Positions 10,868 through 21,010 of a stretch of 64,000 nt of DNA are shown here, one piece after another. Position 1 is the first letter of the stretch; every line of letters starts with the position of its first letter. Where the stretch lies: the NCBI RefSeq assembly GCF_030848805.1, contig NC_092358.1, positions 13,556,433 through 13,620,432 on the forward strand, read 5' to 3'. The DNA is from Temnothorax longispinosus (taxonomy: Eukaryota; Arthropoda; Insecta; Hymenoptera; Formicidae). The position numbers and the translations under genes are program-made. The notes beneath the pieces were generated by a model. That model did no database searches, was not told the DNA's origin, and was given only the letters and a program-made list of their open reading frames with translations.

Positions 10868-11500
10868 TGTTCGAGATTCCGTTAACGTTGCGCCGTCCGA
10901 TCAGATGGCAGCATCGATCGGGTATCGACTCCCGATCGCCGCGGCAGCTTGCGCACGCACGGGCGCGCTCATCGCCAACGTCTTCCTTGCGATATTCAGA
11001 GTCGTACAAATGGCCGCGCAGTGATCAGACGCACGACGTGTGCTCTGTGCATTTTTGATTGTGACTACACATTGAAGTGCCCACCGCAGTGATTACAGCT
11101 GCCGAGATACTGCATTAACATGTAAAGCGACCGCTCATCCAGCTCTACTCGGGTACATCAACACGACGACTCAGGCTCACATGTGCGCGAGTGCCGACCG
11201 CCACGTGTCTTACCGGCTCACGGGCTAATCATCACGAGGAGGGCAATTAATATAACTGCCTCGCCCACTCACGAACGATATATAAAGACGTCTTATACAA
11301 AGACTTCTTACGTTTAGAGAACTCCGAAAGACTGCCCACCACTCTCAGGTCAGACTGTATATATCTATTCTCGTATTAAAGACGGCTCAGACTGTGTTCT
11401 GAGTTAAATTTTATATTACAGAATAATTAATTAACACCTTCCACGCGCGTCCTTCTCATCCCGCTTCCATCGCCGGGATTAATCAGCGATTTAGCGAACA
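10868..11500 (+). repeat. 5' LTR of BEL/Pao-1
   Basis: 633 bp, starting TGTTCGAGATTCC and ending GATTTAGCGAACA. A TATA box (TATATAAAG, about 11279) lies in the second half, and an ATTAAA polyadenylation-type signal about 90 bp later (near 11374), so the U3-R-U5 order is plausible. It is followed at once by the primer-binding site. Confidence 0.93.
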
Positions 11501-11501
11501 T

Positions 11502-11520
11502 TTGGTCCTTCGAGCCGGAT
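11502..11520 (+). other. Primer-binding site candidate
   Basis: TTGGTCCTTCGAGCCGGAT starts one or two bases after the LTR end, where the tRNA primer of reverse transcription anneals. I did not assign the tRNA. Confidence 0.6.
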
Positions 11521-11848
11521 GCGTGGAACTTAAAGTGTAACTCAGACACAGATCATGTGAACCGGGCATGCCCTTCACGACATGCCACGTGGACATTATC
11601 GCGCGCTTCCGCGAGTGAAGTACAGCCATTCTCACGCGCGCTCGCGAGTGTTACACAAACATGTTCACGCGCTCCCGCGAGTGTAAATAGACATTTTCAC
11701 GTGCTCAATACATGACCCTAACGATTCTCGATTCGCATAGTGTTTTTCTCACGCTTCTCTCGAACGTTCTCGGTTCGTGCAGCATTTCTTACACGTGTCT
11801 CGACGTTTCTCAGGTGTTTCATCGTGCGCAGCTCAGGGATGGTTCAAC

Positions 11849-12500
11849 ATGACGGAACCCGCAAAGGCGGGTACAGGCGGTGCGGAGACCACGACGCCGC
11901 TGCTCGTGGTACCACCGGCTTGCACATCGGAACGCCAAGCCTCACCCGTGCGCTTGTCCACGGAGCTCATCCTAAATGAACCGCCTGGCGACGGTGCGGA
12001 ATATTGGCGACACGCTGCCAACTTGTGCAGAGGACATGCCGTTAGAGGAGGTCATCCAAATCTCAACGCATCTCAAAGAGGCGAAAAAGGCGTGTCTCAA
12101 GGAGCATGCATATCTTGAAGCCTCATAGCCGTCGGCGCTCATTCAACAGCAAAGCGCACGTTGACAGCTCAGCATGCGGCAGCTCAACCGGCCCGCACGG
12201 CAGCATCTAAAAGCTCCACAATTTACCCGTGCGATTGTTGCAACGGCACTCACTTCATTGTGATGTGCACGTAATTTAGGGATCTTTCAACAGGCGATCG
12301 ACAAAAATTAGTCATACCACGGAGGCTTTGGTTCAAATGCCTCGGCCGCCACAACGGCCGCTCATGTAAAGGCTCACGGGGGTGCAAGAAGTGCACCAAC
12401 CGACACGATGCTGCATGAGGCTCATCAGTCGAACTCATCAGCGAAGCCGATCACCAGCTCAGCTGCGTCAGCTCAATAGGAGGATGGTGCAATTGTCGCT
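11849..12500 (+). pseudogene. BEL/Pao-1 gag remnant with zinc-knuckle region
   Basis: An ATG at 11849 opens a short frame (MTEPAKAGTGGAETTT…) to 12118. After a gap the translation at 12230-12430 shows Cys/His pairs like the double zinc knuckle of BEL gag (CDCCNG, FKCLGRHN, CKKCTNRHD), interrupted by stops. A normal BEL gag is far longer, so much of the capsid part has been deleted. The gene is dead. Confidence 0.55.
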
Positions 12501-12509
12501 CACTCATCT

Positions 12510-13232
12510 TTGGCCCGCTCATCACACTCAACATTACTCGCTACGGCCCTGGCTCAGATCCGCTCATCAGTTAATACTCAGCGGGTACGGCTTCTCATTG
12601 ATTCAGGTTCAGAACTTACATTTGTTTCAGAATCTCTCGTTCGTCAGCTCAACATTACTCGTCATCATTCTGTCATTCTCATCACTGGAATTGGTGGCGG
12701 AAAGACAACGCAAACTCGAGGAGTTGCATTGCTTACGCTCCGCTCACTTCACTCAAGAACAGACGTCATTATTCAAGCTCACATTCTGCAGACGTTAACG
12801 AACATTTTGCCATCCTTCAACGCTGCACCACAGGAATGGCCGCATCTCACCAAGTTAACCTTGGCTGATCTAGATTTTCTGACACCACGGCCAGTGGATA
12901 TTATCATTGGAGCTGACTCATATGGGCAGATCATCAAGCCTAACATCATCAAACAAGATCCATTGATGCCAATTGCACAGCTCTCAATTTTTGGATGGCT
13001 CGCTCTCGGACCTGTTAATACATCATCATCGGCAATTGCTACCGTGCATCATGCCTCCGTGCAGGAGGGAGAAAATGCTCTTGACGACTTGCTGGCGAAA
13101 TCTGGACACAAGAAAAAGTGCCTGCGAGCAACAATCCTGAGCTTACTCCTGACGAGCAAAGATGTGAAGAACATTTCAAGAGTACTGTTTCACGGGATTC
13201 AACAGGTCGATACACAGTTCGACTTCCACTAA
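12510..13232 (+). pseudogene. BEL/Pao-1 aspartic protease and RT start
   Basis: A 240-codon frame. The retropepsin-like Pao peptidase (DUF1758 type) shows LLIDSGSELTFVSE near residue 30, with catalytic Asp in DSGS, and the later VDIIIGADSYG near residue 130. These are the hallmarks of the family. The next part of pol is in another frame, overlapping from 13118, so a frameshift lies at 13118-13232. Confidence 0.85.
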
Positions 13233-14192
13233 AATCATCACCTGATACTCTTGGCGATTCTTATCTCACTGCGCATCGATGCTTGCAAAGTTTACTAAGA
13301 AGACTCTCCCGAGATGACAATTATCGACATTTGTATCATCAGTTTATGACAAAATATCGAGAGCTCAATCACATGAAGAAGGCTTCACCCGTTTCCAGTC
13401 AGTACATACAAGATTACTTGCCACATCATGGAGTGCTCAAACCAGACAGTGCAACCACAACAGTACGTGTGGTATTTAATGACTTGAGTGCATCTACCAG
13501 GAGCCAAGCTGCATCACAGCATTTAGACGTCACCGATGTTTTACTCTGGATTCGACAATTTCGACACGTAGTTGCCACTGACATCGCCAAAATGTATAGG
13601 CAGATTAACGTGCATAAAGATGACTGGAATTTACAACGGGTTCTCTGGATAGACGACCAGCTCAATGAAGTGCCACATTATCTCACAACGGTCACCTATG
13701 GGATCAACCCCGTTCTTATCAGTACAAACACTGTTGTAACTGGAGAAGGATGAAGGTCACAGTTTTCCCCTCGCAGTACCGCCAATCATTCAACGGTCGA
13801 TATGTTGATGACAATTTTGGAGGCGACGACACCGTTCAGCAGGTAGTCAATACTGCTCAACGGACTTATGCATGGCGGGCGGCTTCCCATTAGCAAGGTG
13901 GCACGCAACTCATCAAGACGTGCTCACTGCGGTTCAAGCAGCAAAAGACCAGGGCTCACAAATTACATTTGACGATTGCGTAACCAAAAGACTCGGATTA
14001 CGATGGCTTCCTCAAAAAGATTCATTCACATTCTCAACAAGGATCTCGTCGCACACCGATCATCTCACCAAACACCTCGCTGGGTCTGAAGTGGCTCAGA
14101 TACTCGATCCACTGGGCTTTGTATCACCAGTGGTGATCAAGGCGAAGATGCTCTTGCAGGAGCTTTGGCTACATGAAGCTCCAATGGGATGA
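13118..14192 (+). pseudogene. BEL/Pao-1 reverse transcriptase, frameshifted
   Basis: The N-terminal RT part is in the frame 13118-13753: HHGVLKPDSATTTVRVVFND near residue 115 and VVATDIAKMYRQINVHKDD near residue 160. The catalytic box YVDD follows at 13801-13812 in a second frame, and the thumb region with FTFSTRISSHTD in a third (13872-14192). So two frameshifts and probably a deletion near 13740 disrupt the enzyme that would copy RNA to cDNA. Confidence 0.85.
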
Positions 14193-16108
14193 ACCACTGC
14201 CATCCCAGCTCTCATCACGGTGGCTCATTATCAGAAAAGAACTCACAAGCTTGCAAGCTCTCAATACCTCGGTGGTATAACCAAGGTAACACCTCTCAAA
14301 CTACATGGAGTACCTCGTCAGTGGAATTTCACGGCTTTTCTGATGCTTCTCAACTGGCAATGGCTGCAGTCGTATTTATCACCGTCCACGGCTCTAATGG
14401 CGCCACGATTTCATTGGTGTGCTCCAAAACTAAGGTAGCACCACTCAAACGGCTCACCATCCCGAGACTTGAACTCACTGCAGCACTGCTGCTCTCAAGA
14501 CTCATGCCATACGTTCAAGCCACCTTGAAGTTGAACGTTACAGCAACTCATCTGTGGACGGACTCTGTTGTGACACTCACGTGGATCAAATCTCATGCAT
14601 CGCGCTGGAAGGATTTCGTGAGAAATCGAGTTTCTCAAATTCAAGAGCTCACTGCGAACGCACATTGGAAATACGTACCAGGTAATACGTCCAACCCAGC
14701 CGACTGCGCATCACGAGGATTAAGTACTGCTCAACTCCAAAGCCACTCATTATGGTGGACGGGACCACCGTGGATACTCATCCCTGAAGCTTGGCCATCA
14801 CAACCCGCGCTTTCGGACGAGTTGAGCGCTCATGAGGCTCGTCCTGGCATTGCGCTACATGCGGCCGCATCTCAACCGGACTATCATTGGGACCTGATAT
14901 ATAAGTACTCAACTCTCAATAAATTGTTGAAAATAACAGCTCTTTGTTTCAGATTCATATCGCTTCTGGGAAAGCGCCGATGCAAGCCACTGGACTTGCA
15001 CTCAGCTTTGGAGGAGGCCAGATTATTCTGGATTAAGGCTACTCAAGCGGCATACTTCACGCACAAGATCAAGATGCTCACGGCCAACTCGAGACTACCA
15101 ACTGCTCACGCATTCAGGCGATTGACTGCGTACATAGACGCTCAAGGGATCATCCGAGTTGGCGGCCGCCTCAACCAATCAGCACTAGCTCAAGACACCA
15201 AACATCAGGCGATTTTGCCTCGCCAATCACGGTTCTCAACCCTGATCATTGCCCACGCCCATCTGCGTACCTTGCATGGAGGAACACAGCTGACATTGGC
15301 TCATGTCAGGCAAAAATACTGGATCATCGGCGGACGGGCTCCGGTGAAGTCTCATATTTTACGGTGTGTCGTGTGTGCTCGGCAGAGGGAGATGCGTGCT
15401 CATCAACTGATGGGCCAACTACCTCTCTCTCGGGTTACGCCGTCACGTCCGTTTACTCATACAGGAGTTGACTATGCCGGACCGCTCACCATCAAAACAT
15501 GGAAAGGACGAGGTGCGAAAACATACAAGGGATGGATCTGTGTGTTTGTCTGCTTTTCCACCTCCGCAATTCACTTCGAAGTAGTCAGTGACTACTCATC
15601 AGAAGGATTCATAGCAGCCTTCCGAAGATTCTCAGCCAGAAGGGGAATTGCTCAGACCATGTATTCGGACTGCGGGACAACATTCATTGGAGCAGACGCC
15701 GCGCTCAAGAAAATGTTCATCCAGAGTTCCCAAGAACATCAACGAATCGCTCAAATTCTACAACATGATTGCACCAGATGGGAGTTCAACCCACCAGGCG
15801 TTCCACACATGGGGGGCAAGTGGGAGGCGGTGGTGAAATCCGTGAAGTTTCATCTGAGACGGACTATCGGGGAGACTCTACTCACGACGGAAGAACTCAC
15901 AACGTTGCTTACGCAAATCGAGGCCATTCTCAACTCGCGGCCTTTAGAACCGTTGAGTGACGACCCTGAAGACGTCTCAGCGCTCACACCAGGTCGTTTC
16001 CTCATTGGAGGTCCAATCACTACCATACCCGAGCCATCTCTGATTGACCTAGAAACCTCACGACTATCTCGGTGGCAGCTCATCCAGCAGCGTGTTCAAC
16101 ATTTTTAG
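14189..16108 (+). CDS. BEL/Pao-1 RNase H and integrase, long open frame
   Basis: A 639-codon frame, the best preserved piece of this element. RNase H begins with FHGFSDASQLAMAA near residue 48. The integrase zinc domain (HLRTLHGG … CVVCARQR, about residues 357-400) is followed by the catalytic core: first Asp in THTGVDYAGPL (about 428), second in MYSDCGTTFIGA (about 495) and Glu in HMGGKWEAVVKS (about 548). The C-terminal DUF5641-type region starts at TPGRFLIGGP. It stops at 16108, about 300 bp before the 3' LTR, so the last part of the integrase tail continues in other frames to about 16365. The protein has no start of its own: it is a pol fragment. Confidence 0.88.
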   Translation: MNHCHPSSHHGGSLSEKNSQACKLSIPRWYNQGNTSQTTWSTSSVEFHGFSDASQLAMAAVVFITVHGSNGATISLVCSKTKVAPLKRLTIPRLELTAALLLSRLMPYVQATLKLNVTATHLWTDSVVTLTWIKSHASRWKDFVRNRVSQIQELTANAHWKYVPGNTSNPADCASRGLSTAQLQSHSLWWTGPPWILIPEAWPSQPALSDELSAHEARPGIALHAAASQPDYHWDLIYKYSTLNKLLKITALCFRFISLLGKRRCKPLDLHSALEEARLFWIKATQAAYFTHKIKMLTANSRLPTAHAFRRLTAYIDAQGIIRVGGRLNQSALAQDTKHQAILPRQSRFSTLIIAHAHLRTLHGGTQLTLAHVRQKYWIIGGRAPVKSHILRCVVCARQREMRAHQLMGQLPLSRVTPSRPFTHTGVDYAGPLTIKTWKGRGAKTYKGWICVFVCFSTSAIHFEVVSDYSSEGFIAAFRRFSARRGIAQTMYSDCGTTFIGADAALKKMFIQSSQEHQRIAQILQHDCTRWEFNPPGVPHMGGKWEAVVKSVKFHLRRTIGETLLTTEELTTLLTQIEAILNSRPLEPLSDDPEDVSALTPGRFLIGGPITTIPEPSLIDLETSRLSRWQLIQQRVQHF

Positions 16109-16392
16109 GCACAATGGTCGGCTCATTATCTGCAACGTTAGCAGGCGATATCCAAGTGGCATCATCCTAACAACAACATCAAGATGGGTTCCATCGTGCT
16201 GCTCACCGACGAACGCTCTCCACCGTGCAAATGGCCACTCGCCAGAGTAACAGCTTTGCACCCCGGCAAGAATGGACTCACCAGGGTGGTTACCCTCAAG
16301 ACGGCCACCACGACACTCACTCGGCCAAGTGCCAAGCTTGCCATATTACCCATTTCAACCGGATGAAGGATCAAGAGAAGGAATCATCAACA

Positions 16393-16414
16393 AGGTTGCT
16401 GATGGCGGGCGGAA
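16393..16414 (+). other. Polypurine tract candidate
   Basis: A purine-rich run including GATGGCGGGCGGAA directly precedes the 3' LTR, the place where plus-strand DNA synthesis is primed. Confidence 0.65.
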
Positions 16415-17044
16415 TGTTCGAGATTCCGTTAACGTTGTGCCGTCTGATCAGATGGCAGCATCGATCGGGTATCGACTCCCGATCACAGCAGCTTGCGCAC
16501 GCACGGGCGCGCTCATCGCCAACGTCTTCCTTGCGATATTCAGAGTCGTACAAATGGCCGCGCAGTGATCAGACGCACGACGTGTGCTCTGTGCATTTTT
16601 GATTGTGACTACACATTGAAGTGCCCACCGCAGTGATTACAGCTGCCGAGATACTGCATTAACATGTAAAGCGACCGCTCATCCAGTTCTACTCGAGTAC
16701 ATCAACACGACGACTTAGGCTCACATGTGCGCGAGTGCCGACCGCCACGTGTCTTACCGGCTCACGGGCTAATCATCACGAGGAGGGCAATTAATATAAC
16801 TGCCTCGCCCACTCACGAACGATATATAAAGACGTCTTATACAAAGACTTCTTACGTTTAGAGAACTCCGAAAGACTGCCCACCACTTTCAGGTCAGACT
16901 GTATATATCTATTCTCGTATTAAAGACGGCTCAGACTGTTTTCTGAGTTAAATTTTATATTACAGAATAATTAATTAACACCTTCCACGCGCGTCCTTCT
17001 CATCCCGCTTCCATCGCCGGGATTAATCAGCGATTTCGCGAACA
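16415..17044 (+). repeat. 3' LTR of BEL/Pao-1
   Basis: 630 bp, collinear with the 5' LTR. The 3-bp difference in length lies near its position 70 (GATCGCCGCGGCAGC against GATCACAGCAGC). It ends GATTTCGCGAACA, followed by the target duplication CTCCC. Confidence 0.93.
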
Positions 17045-17271
17045 CTCCCCAATACCACGTTATCGGCTTGGCTGGCTGCTCTGGTCACCGTCAATGTCCT
17101 TCGACGTAGAGAAAACTTTCGCACGGCAACGTATACAGATCCTGCTATTCGTATCTCGTTGCTATACTCGAACGTTATTGTGTTGGCGTACGGGTTGTAC
17201 GTGTAAGTCTCGATCTTGACGATGCGATCGTCAAAGACCGGCTCGCCTCCGATGTTAAGAATTTCAGTCAT
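17045..17271 (-). pseudogene. Major capsid protein, N-terminal part
   Basis: Reads from 17271 to the BEL insertion at 17045. MTEILNIGGEPVFDDRIVKI and HTY-like NPYANTITF at the start match the N-terminus of arthropod double jelly-roll-like capsid proteins as I know them. Near 17140-17120 a frame change is evident, because the other frame reads QDLYTLPCESFLYVEG there. The reading resumes after the BEL element at 10867. Capsid start follows the minor capsid gene by about 200 bp on the same strand. Confidence 0.75.
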
Positions 17272-17474
17272 CGTTCACGCGTTCAGATATTTCGTACCGC
17301 GAATCACAGAGATTGTAAAAGTTTAACGTTTGATGCGTTGAGTTTTTTTCTCGTCTCTTTTTTAACGCCACCGAATGTCGATTTGATGATATCGTCGATC
17401 GTCGCAGTCGTAAAGATATTTTTATCTGTCGCGTGCTCCGAGTCGTTCAATACGAGCATCTCATACATCGCGCG

Positions 17475-18116
17475 TTATCGCTGTCGCCGTCGTACGTACA
17501 ATCTGACGGTGATCTCTTCTCCTCGAAAATCGAGCAATCGTCCGTCTCGATCTGCGACGCGTATTGTTAGATCCGTAACGCTCCGCGCGATGATCGGCAG
17601 GTAAATGATCTGCGCCGGCGTTTCCGATATCTTATATTCCGGTGGTACACTCGGTGAAAATTCGTGTATCGTGTGAACGCGTTTGCCGTTGCTGTACGCA
17701 CCCGCGGTCACGTTACACTCCACGCGGATAATGTTTACGTTGATAATGTTAATCGATACATTCGATTCGTGCCACTGTCCCGGCTGCAATATACGCTTCG
17801 ACGAGAATCCCAGCAGCGATCCAACTTGTTTAGTTTGTTAAAGTTCACTCTGAAACCGCACTTGATCTCACTCTTCATCGTATTGTAATTTGCGCGTAAT
17901 TTTCATGTCATCCTCGTCGAAATAAAATTTATTATTCAAAGAATTCACGTTCGGAATCGTGTGATAAGTTTCAAAACACGTTAGACCAAGCTCGTAGTCA
18001 CCGTCGCTCAGATCCACGGCGGGAAAATAGTGCTCCGCGAGGATGCTGTTCTTCCCGGTCAGCGTAAACGTTATAGACATGTCGGCGGAAACCGTTAACG
18101 AATACTGAGTTACCAC
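17475..18116 (-). pseudogene. Minor capsid (penton-like) protein candidate
   Basis: The N-terminal frame 18116-17868 contains DMSITFTLTGKNS near residue 13 and SDGDYELGLTCFETYHTIPN near residue 36. The C-terminal frame 17789-17475 has NIINVNIIRVECNVTAGAY and ends ITVRLYVRRRQR. Between them (about 17868-17790) reading needs a frame change, and the protein seems shorter than its relatives, so sequence has been lost. Such beta-rich proteins next to the capsid gene are taken to be penton-like minor capsid proteins in Polintons, but that role is inferred from position. No ATG is visible at the start; the gene overlaps the protease stop by a few bases. Confidence 0.6.
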
Positions 18117-18437
18117 GGCGCACCATCAGGCTTTAAATTAGCGTCGATCGTCCGGAGAAATCGCAGGCACAATTGTCCACAAATGCTCTGATCGTATCGC
18201 TGATAAGACGTGCGAGTGTACTCAAATATTGCATATTTGCACCAATTCTTTCGGTGGTCGAAGATTGCCGAAACTGTCGAAATATATGACTCGATTTTCC
18301 CTCTTTGCGTACGCTACCAAATGAGTACCGGGACCTGCTGAATCGTCCAAATTCACGATACCGCTCTCGTTTCGACGTACACTGCCGATCGGTAACGAAT
18401 CACGCATGAAAACACCTTTGAAGAACGGTACGCGCAT
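18110..18437 (-). pseudogene. Adenain-like maturation protease, one frameshift
   Basis: The first frame (18437-18222) holds GTHLVAYAK with the catalytic His at residue 39 and VIYFDSFG with the acidic residue at 54. A one-base frameshift at about 18230-18236 then moves the reading to a frame with YQRYDQSICGQLCLRFL at about 18195-18145. There the Gln seven residues before the Cys matches the oxyanion-hole Gln and catalytic Cys of adenovirus-type proteases (family knowledge). It would cut capsid precursors during assembly. The stop TAA is at 18110. All catalytic residues remain, so decay is recent or slight. Confidence 0.82.
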
Positions 18438-18639
18438 GCGCCTTGCCAGTCAATTCAATTGTACGTTAGTCGTAATACCCGCGGCTATATTTAACGTCTT
18501 TTTGACGTTTTTTTTATTTTTGACGTTACTCCTCGCCCGCGTTTGTGCGGGTCGAGATACAGCCCTCGTCCATATTTGTACAGAGCGAGATAAAGTCCGC
18601 GACCTTCCATGGCGCGATTGTGACGTTGCATCTCTTCCA

Positions 18640-19226
18640 GCTGACACCGCGCGACTTTGTTGCAAATTGCGGTAAAACCAACGTTCTGATTAGCTTGCTG
18701 GAAAGTCCGCACGGTGTACGTTTCGAAAACGTATACGTGTACTCGAAATCGCTACAACAGCCGAAATATCGATATCTGGAGAATTTATTGACATCGACGA
18801 AATCGGCTAATTTACGTTCTCCAATAACAGTGACGTCATTTTACCGAGCGACGCGCGTCCAAACTCGATCTTTGTCTTTGATGACGTGGCGTGCAATTAG
18901 CAAAACGCTGTGAGAGAGTATTTCTCAATGAGCAGGCACTCGAGCGTCGACTGCTTTTATCTCTGTCAGACGTACGTAAGAATACCTAAACATCTGATAC
19001 GCGACAACGTCGCGAGAATCTGCTGATCCTGTTCAAGCAAGATGGTACCAATTTGAAACACGTGTACAACGATCACGTAAATACCGACATGCCGTACGAT
19101 GAATTTTGCGCGTTGTGTCACGATTGTTGGCAACAAAAGTACGGATTTGCGGTGATAGACAAGGACAGCGCGCTTTCGTACGGTCGATACAAAAAAAGGA
19201 TTTAACGTGTTCGCGATACCGTAAAA
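18640..19226 (+). pseudogene. Packaging ATPase (FtsK/HerA, A32-like)
   Basis: Walker A remnant ANCGKTN lies at about 18658-18680, lacking the usual first Gly, followed by ENVYVYSKSLQQPKYRYLE. Walker B NSIFVFDDVAC is at about 18862-18894 in a second frame. An in-frame TAG at 18898 interrupts it immediately after, then YFSM, CFYLCQTY and NDHVNTDMPYDEFC follow. It ends with a Cys pair region and YGFAVIDKDS near 19140. The order matches DNA-packaging ATPases of Polinton-like elements, which drive genome filling of the capsid. It diverges from the minus-strand capsid and protease genes. Confidence 0.75.
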
Positions 19227-19290
19227 GCGATTGTTGCCGATACCTCGTCGGAGGTGAAACGTTAGCGTTATAGAGATCGACACTCTGCTT

Positions 19291-20451
19291 TTTTTCCGCG
19301 ATGGCCGCGATCGACGGGAGCGAGAATATTCGCGAACGCGAGAAGATCGTGAAAGAGATTGCGAAGATTGTGAAGGTGATTCGATTCGCAAAAAACTTCG
19401 CGTTTTGAAGACCGGTAAGATCGAGAAGGATATTGAGTTAGACACTTTAAGCTTCTTATCGAACCGCTGAAAAAGATTGTCGACAACTCGAGCTTGATCA
19501 CGGTGAAGAAGGAGGAGCCGGAAAGCGTCGCTGACGCGGGGATGGAACGTTACCTGTTCAACAGCGCGAGGAGGAGAAGGATGCTACACCAAAAAGAACA
19601 AGGAAACGATTAAGCTCCTGGTCGGGTCGCTTTGGGTCGACGCCGCTTAAATTTCTTAAATCGAAACGATCGAACGTTGCTCCACCGAATGAACCACCGA
19701 TAACCTCTACACCGTTCGCGACGACGTAAACCGTACAACCTACAATGTCGGAATTACCCGCGAGCGATGATGTTTTCGAAAGCATGGACACGAGTAATCT
19801 CGCGACGTCCGTACGAAAGCAGTTGCAAACATCGGAGAAAATGTTTGAAAAAACGGCGCCAGATTACTTGGGTCTGCTGAGCCAAAAGTACATCGGGGCT
19901 GTTCTGAGCGGCGATCGAAAGATAGACCCGTGTACGGCGTTTATTTCGGTAACGATGGAATAATGCTCGGTAATAAACGTTTTGAGGTAGACAACGCGGA
20001 TAACATTTTTATCGATGACGTACATTACATTGGCACACCCGGTCTTTACGAGTTGATCTTTAAGAAAACGCCCGATGACGACATCTACATGGAGGACGAC
20101 ATGCAAAAGTACAAGAGCATCTTATTGACGACGAACGCGCATAAACGCAATCACAATGCACATGCTCCATTACTGACAATGAGCAACAGGGAATACAAGT
20201 ATAAACAGATAATCGCACCGGTGTTATCTATCGAATCCAGGAAGAAAAAATCTGGAAAGGGATTATTCATGCCTCGCGCGATGACGCTAACCGACACGAA
20301 AATCGACTACGTGCACTGGGACGACCCCAACGACCTGGTGGATCGTCTCCGATTGCTCGACGCTTCGCGCCACGCTGGCAACAATGTCCACGACAAAGAG
20401 ATCGTGTCAATCATCGAGGAATTTTGCGAAGCCGGGCTTATTATAAATTAA
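19291..20451 (+). pseudogene. DUF8207-like virus-associated protein
   Basis: The N-terminal part (19301 onward) is charged and helical (IREREKIVKEIAKIVKVI) with several stops. SVRKQLQTSEKMFEK lies in the frame 19745-19963. The well-preserved C-terminal domain is in the frame 19930-20451: VYGVYFGNDGIMLGNKRFEV, IGTPGLYELIFKK, KYKSILLTTNAHKR, IDYVHWDDPNDLVDRLRLL and IIEEFCEAGLIIN. A frameshift at about 19928 separates the two. This domain is abundant in ant and other arthropod genomes beside capsid and ATPase genes; I believe it corresponds to DUF8207. Its role is unknown to me. Confidence 0.65.
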
Positions 20452-20489
20452 ACGGTGTAACAGCGATCCGTTCAGTCAGCGTCGAAATG

Positions 20490-20874
20490 CCGATCAACAA
20501 ATGAATTGTTCAAGCACAACGGAGACGCGACAAACTCCATTTCGTACCATCAGTGGAGCGGATTAATGAGAAATTTCGTGCGCGAAAAAGTTCTGTGTCG
20601 CACCGCTACGGACTTTGACGCAAGGTCGCGCAAGATTCGTCGTGTAGCGCAACCTGAGACTGACGCGGTTAACAAACTATACGTGGATTGATGCGTTAAA
20701 AGTTTGAGAGATCAACGGAAAGAGTCAGACGAGAAGCTTACCGCCTTCGAGAAAGACATGCAAGCGTTACAGACTGCGGTAAACGAGCTTCGGCGTACGA
20801 ATATCGTTAGATTAGAAACGGTTAATAAACGGTTAAGAAATGGCTCAGAAACAACTATCAACGACGATGAGTGA
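20490..20874 (+). pseudogene. Fibre-like protein candidate (tail-fibre motif plus coiled coil)
   Basis: In the frame 20506-20874, FDARSRKIRRVAQPETDAV is followed by NKLYVD at about 20618-20688. That resembles the repeated motif of phage tail fibres (KI-NVA-P…DAVNKKYVD). A single in-frame TGA at 20689 interrupts it, and beyond it the frame stays open to a TGA at 20872 with a heptad-like helix (KSLRDQRKESDEKLTAF, MQALQTAVNELRR). Motif plus coiled coil suggests a trimeric stalk. The fibre role is inference. The upstream start is unclear (short ATG frame at about 20490). Confidence 0.45.
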
Positions 20875-20918
20875 CAAGCAACGGTTAATTGACGACGACG
20901 AACAGCAACGAACGATTC

Positions 20919-21010
20919 AAGAACGGTTGTCGGACGGCTGTCGAACGGTTCAAGAACGGTTGTCGGACGGTTGTCAAACGGTTCAAGAACGGCTCAGAAA
21001 CGATTACGAG
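20919..21010. repeat. 33-bp tandem repeat
   Basis: Two to three copies of a unit around GGTTCAAGAACGGTTGTCGG, followed by related degenerate copies. Frames over it look repetitive (ERFKNGCRTV) and are probably repeat artefacts, or an expansion of the fibre stalk. Confidence 0.65.

Larger units (their letters stand above)
10868..17044 (+). mobile_element. BEL/Pao-1 retrotransposon, full length, TSD CTCCC
   Basis: LTRs at 10868-11500 and 16415-17044 flank a 4.9-kb interior with decayed gag and pol on the plus strand. CTCCC at 10863-10867 is repeated at 17045-17049, the 5-bp duplication expected of BEL/Pao. The LTRs differ by about ten substitutions and a 3-bp indel by eye (about 1.5%), so the insertion is fairly young, yet pol is already in at least four frames. 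It lies antisense inside the major capsid gene of the Polinton-like element. Three more LTRs of the same family, two of them solo, occur in this window (4336, 44122) besides this pair. Confidence 0.93.
3976..20874. mobile_element. Decayed Polinton/Maverick-like (DJR-capsid) element
   Basis: A block of virus-like genes. On the minus strand: an unknown gene (3976-5312), an unknown gene (9310-9779), the major capsid protein (9870-10867 plus 17045-17271), a minor capsid candidate (17475-18116) and an adenain-like protease (18110-18437). On the plus strand: a packaging ATPase (18640-19226), a DUF8207-like protein (19291-20451) and a fibre-like protein (20490-20874). Capsid, protease and ATPase together are the morphogenesis set of Polintons and adintovirus-like elements (family knowledge). 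I see no protein-primed DNA polymerase B and no retroviral-type integrase belonging to this block, and no terminal inverted repeats, so it is partial. All genes carry stops, frameshifts or insertions. Later retroelements occupy 4336-4912, 6095-9011 and 10868-17044. Confidence 0.75.

Noticed and set aside
3976..20874. DNA polymerase B and retroviral-type integrase of a Polinton
   Set aside because: I looked for both and saw no supporting motif. The integrases in this span belong to BEL/Pao-1.
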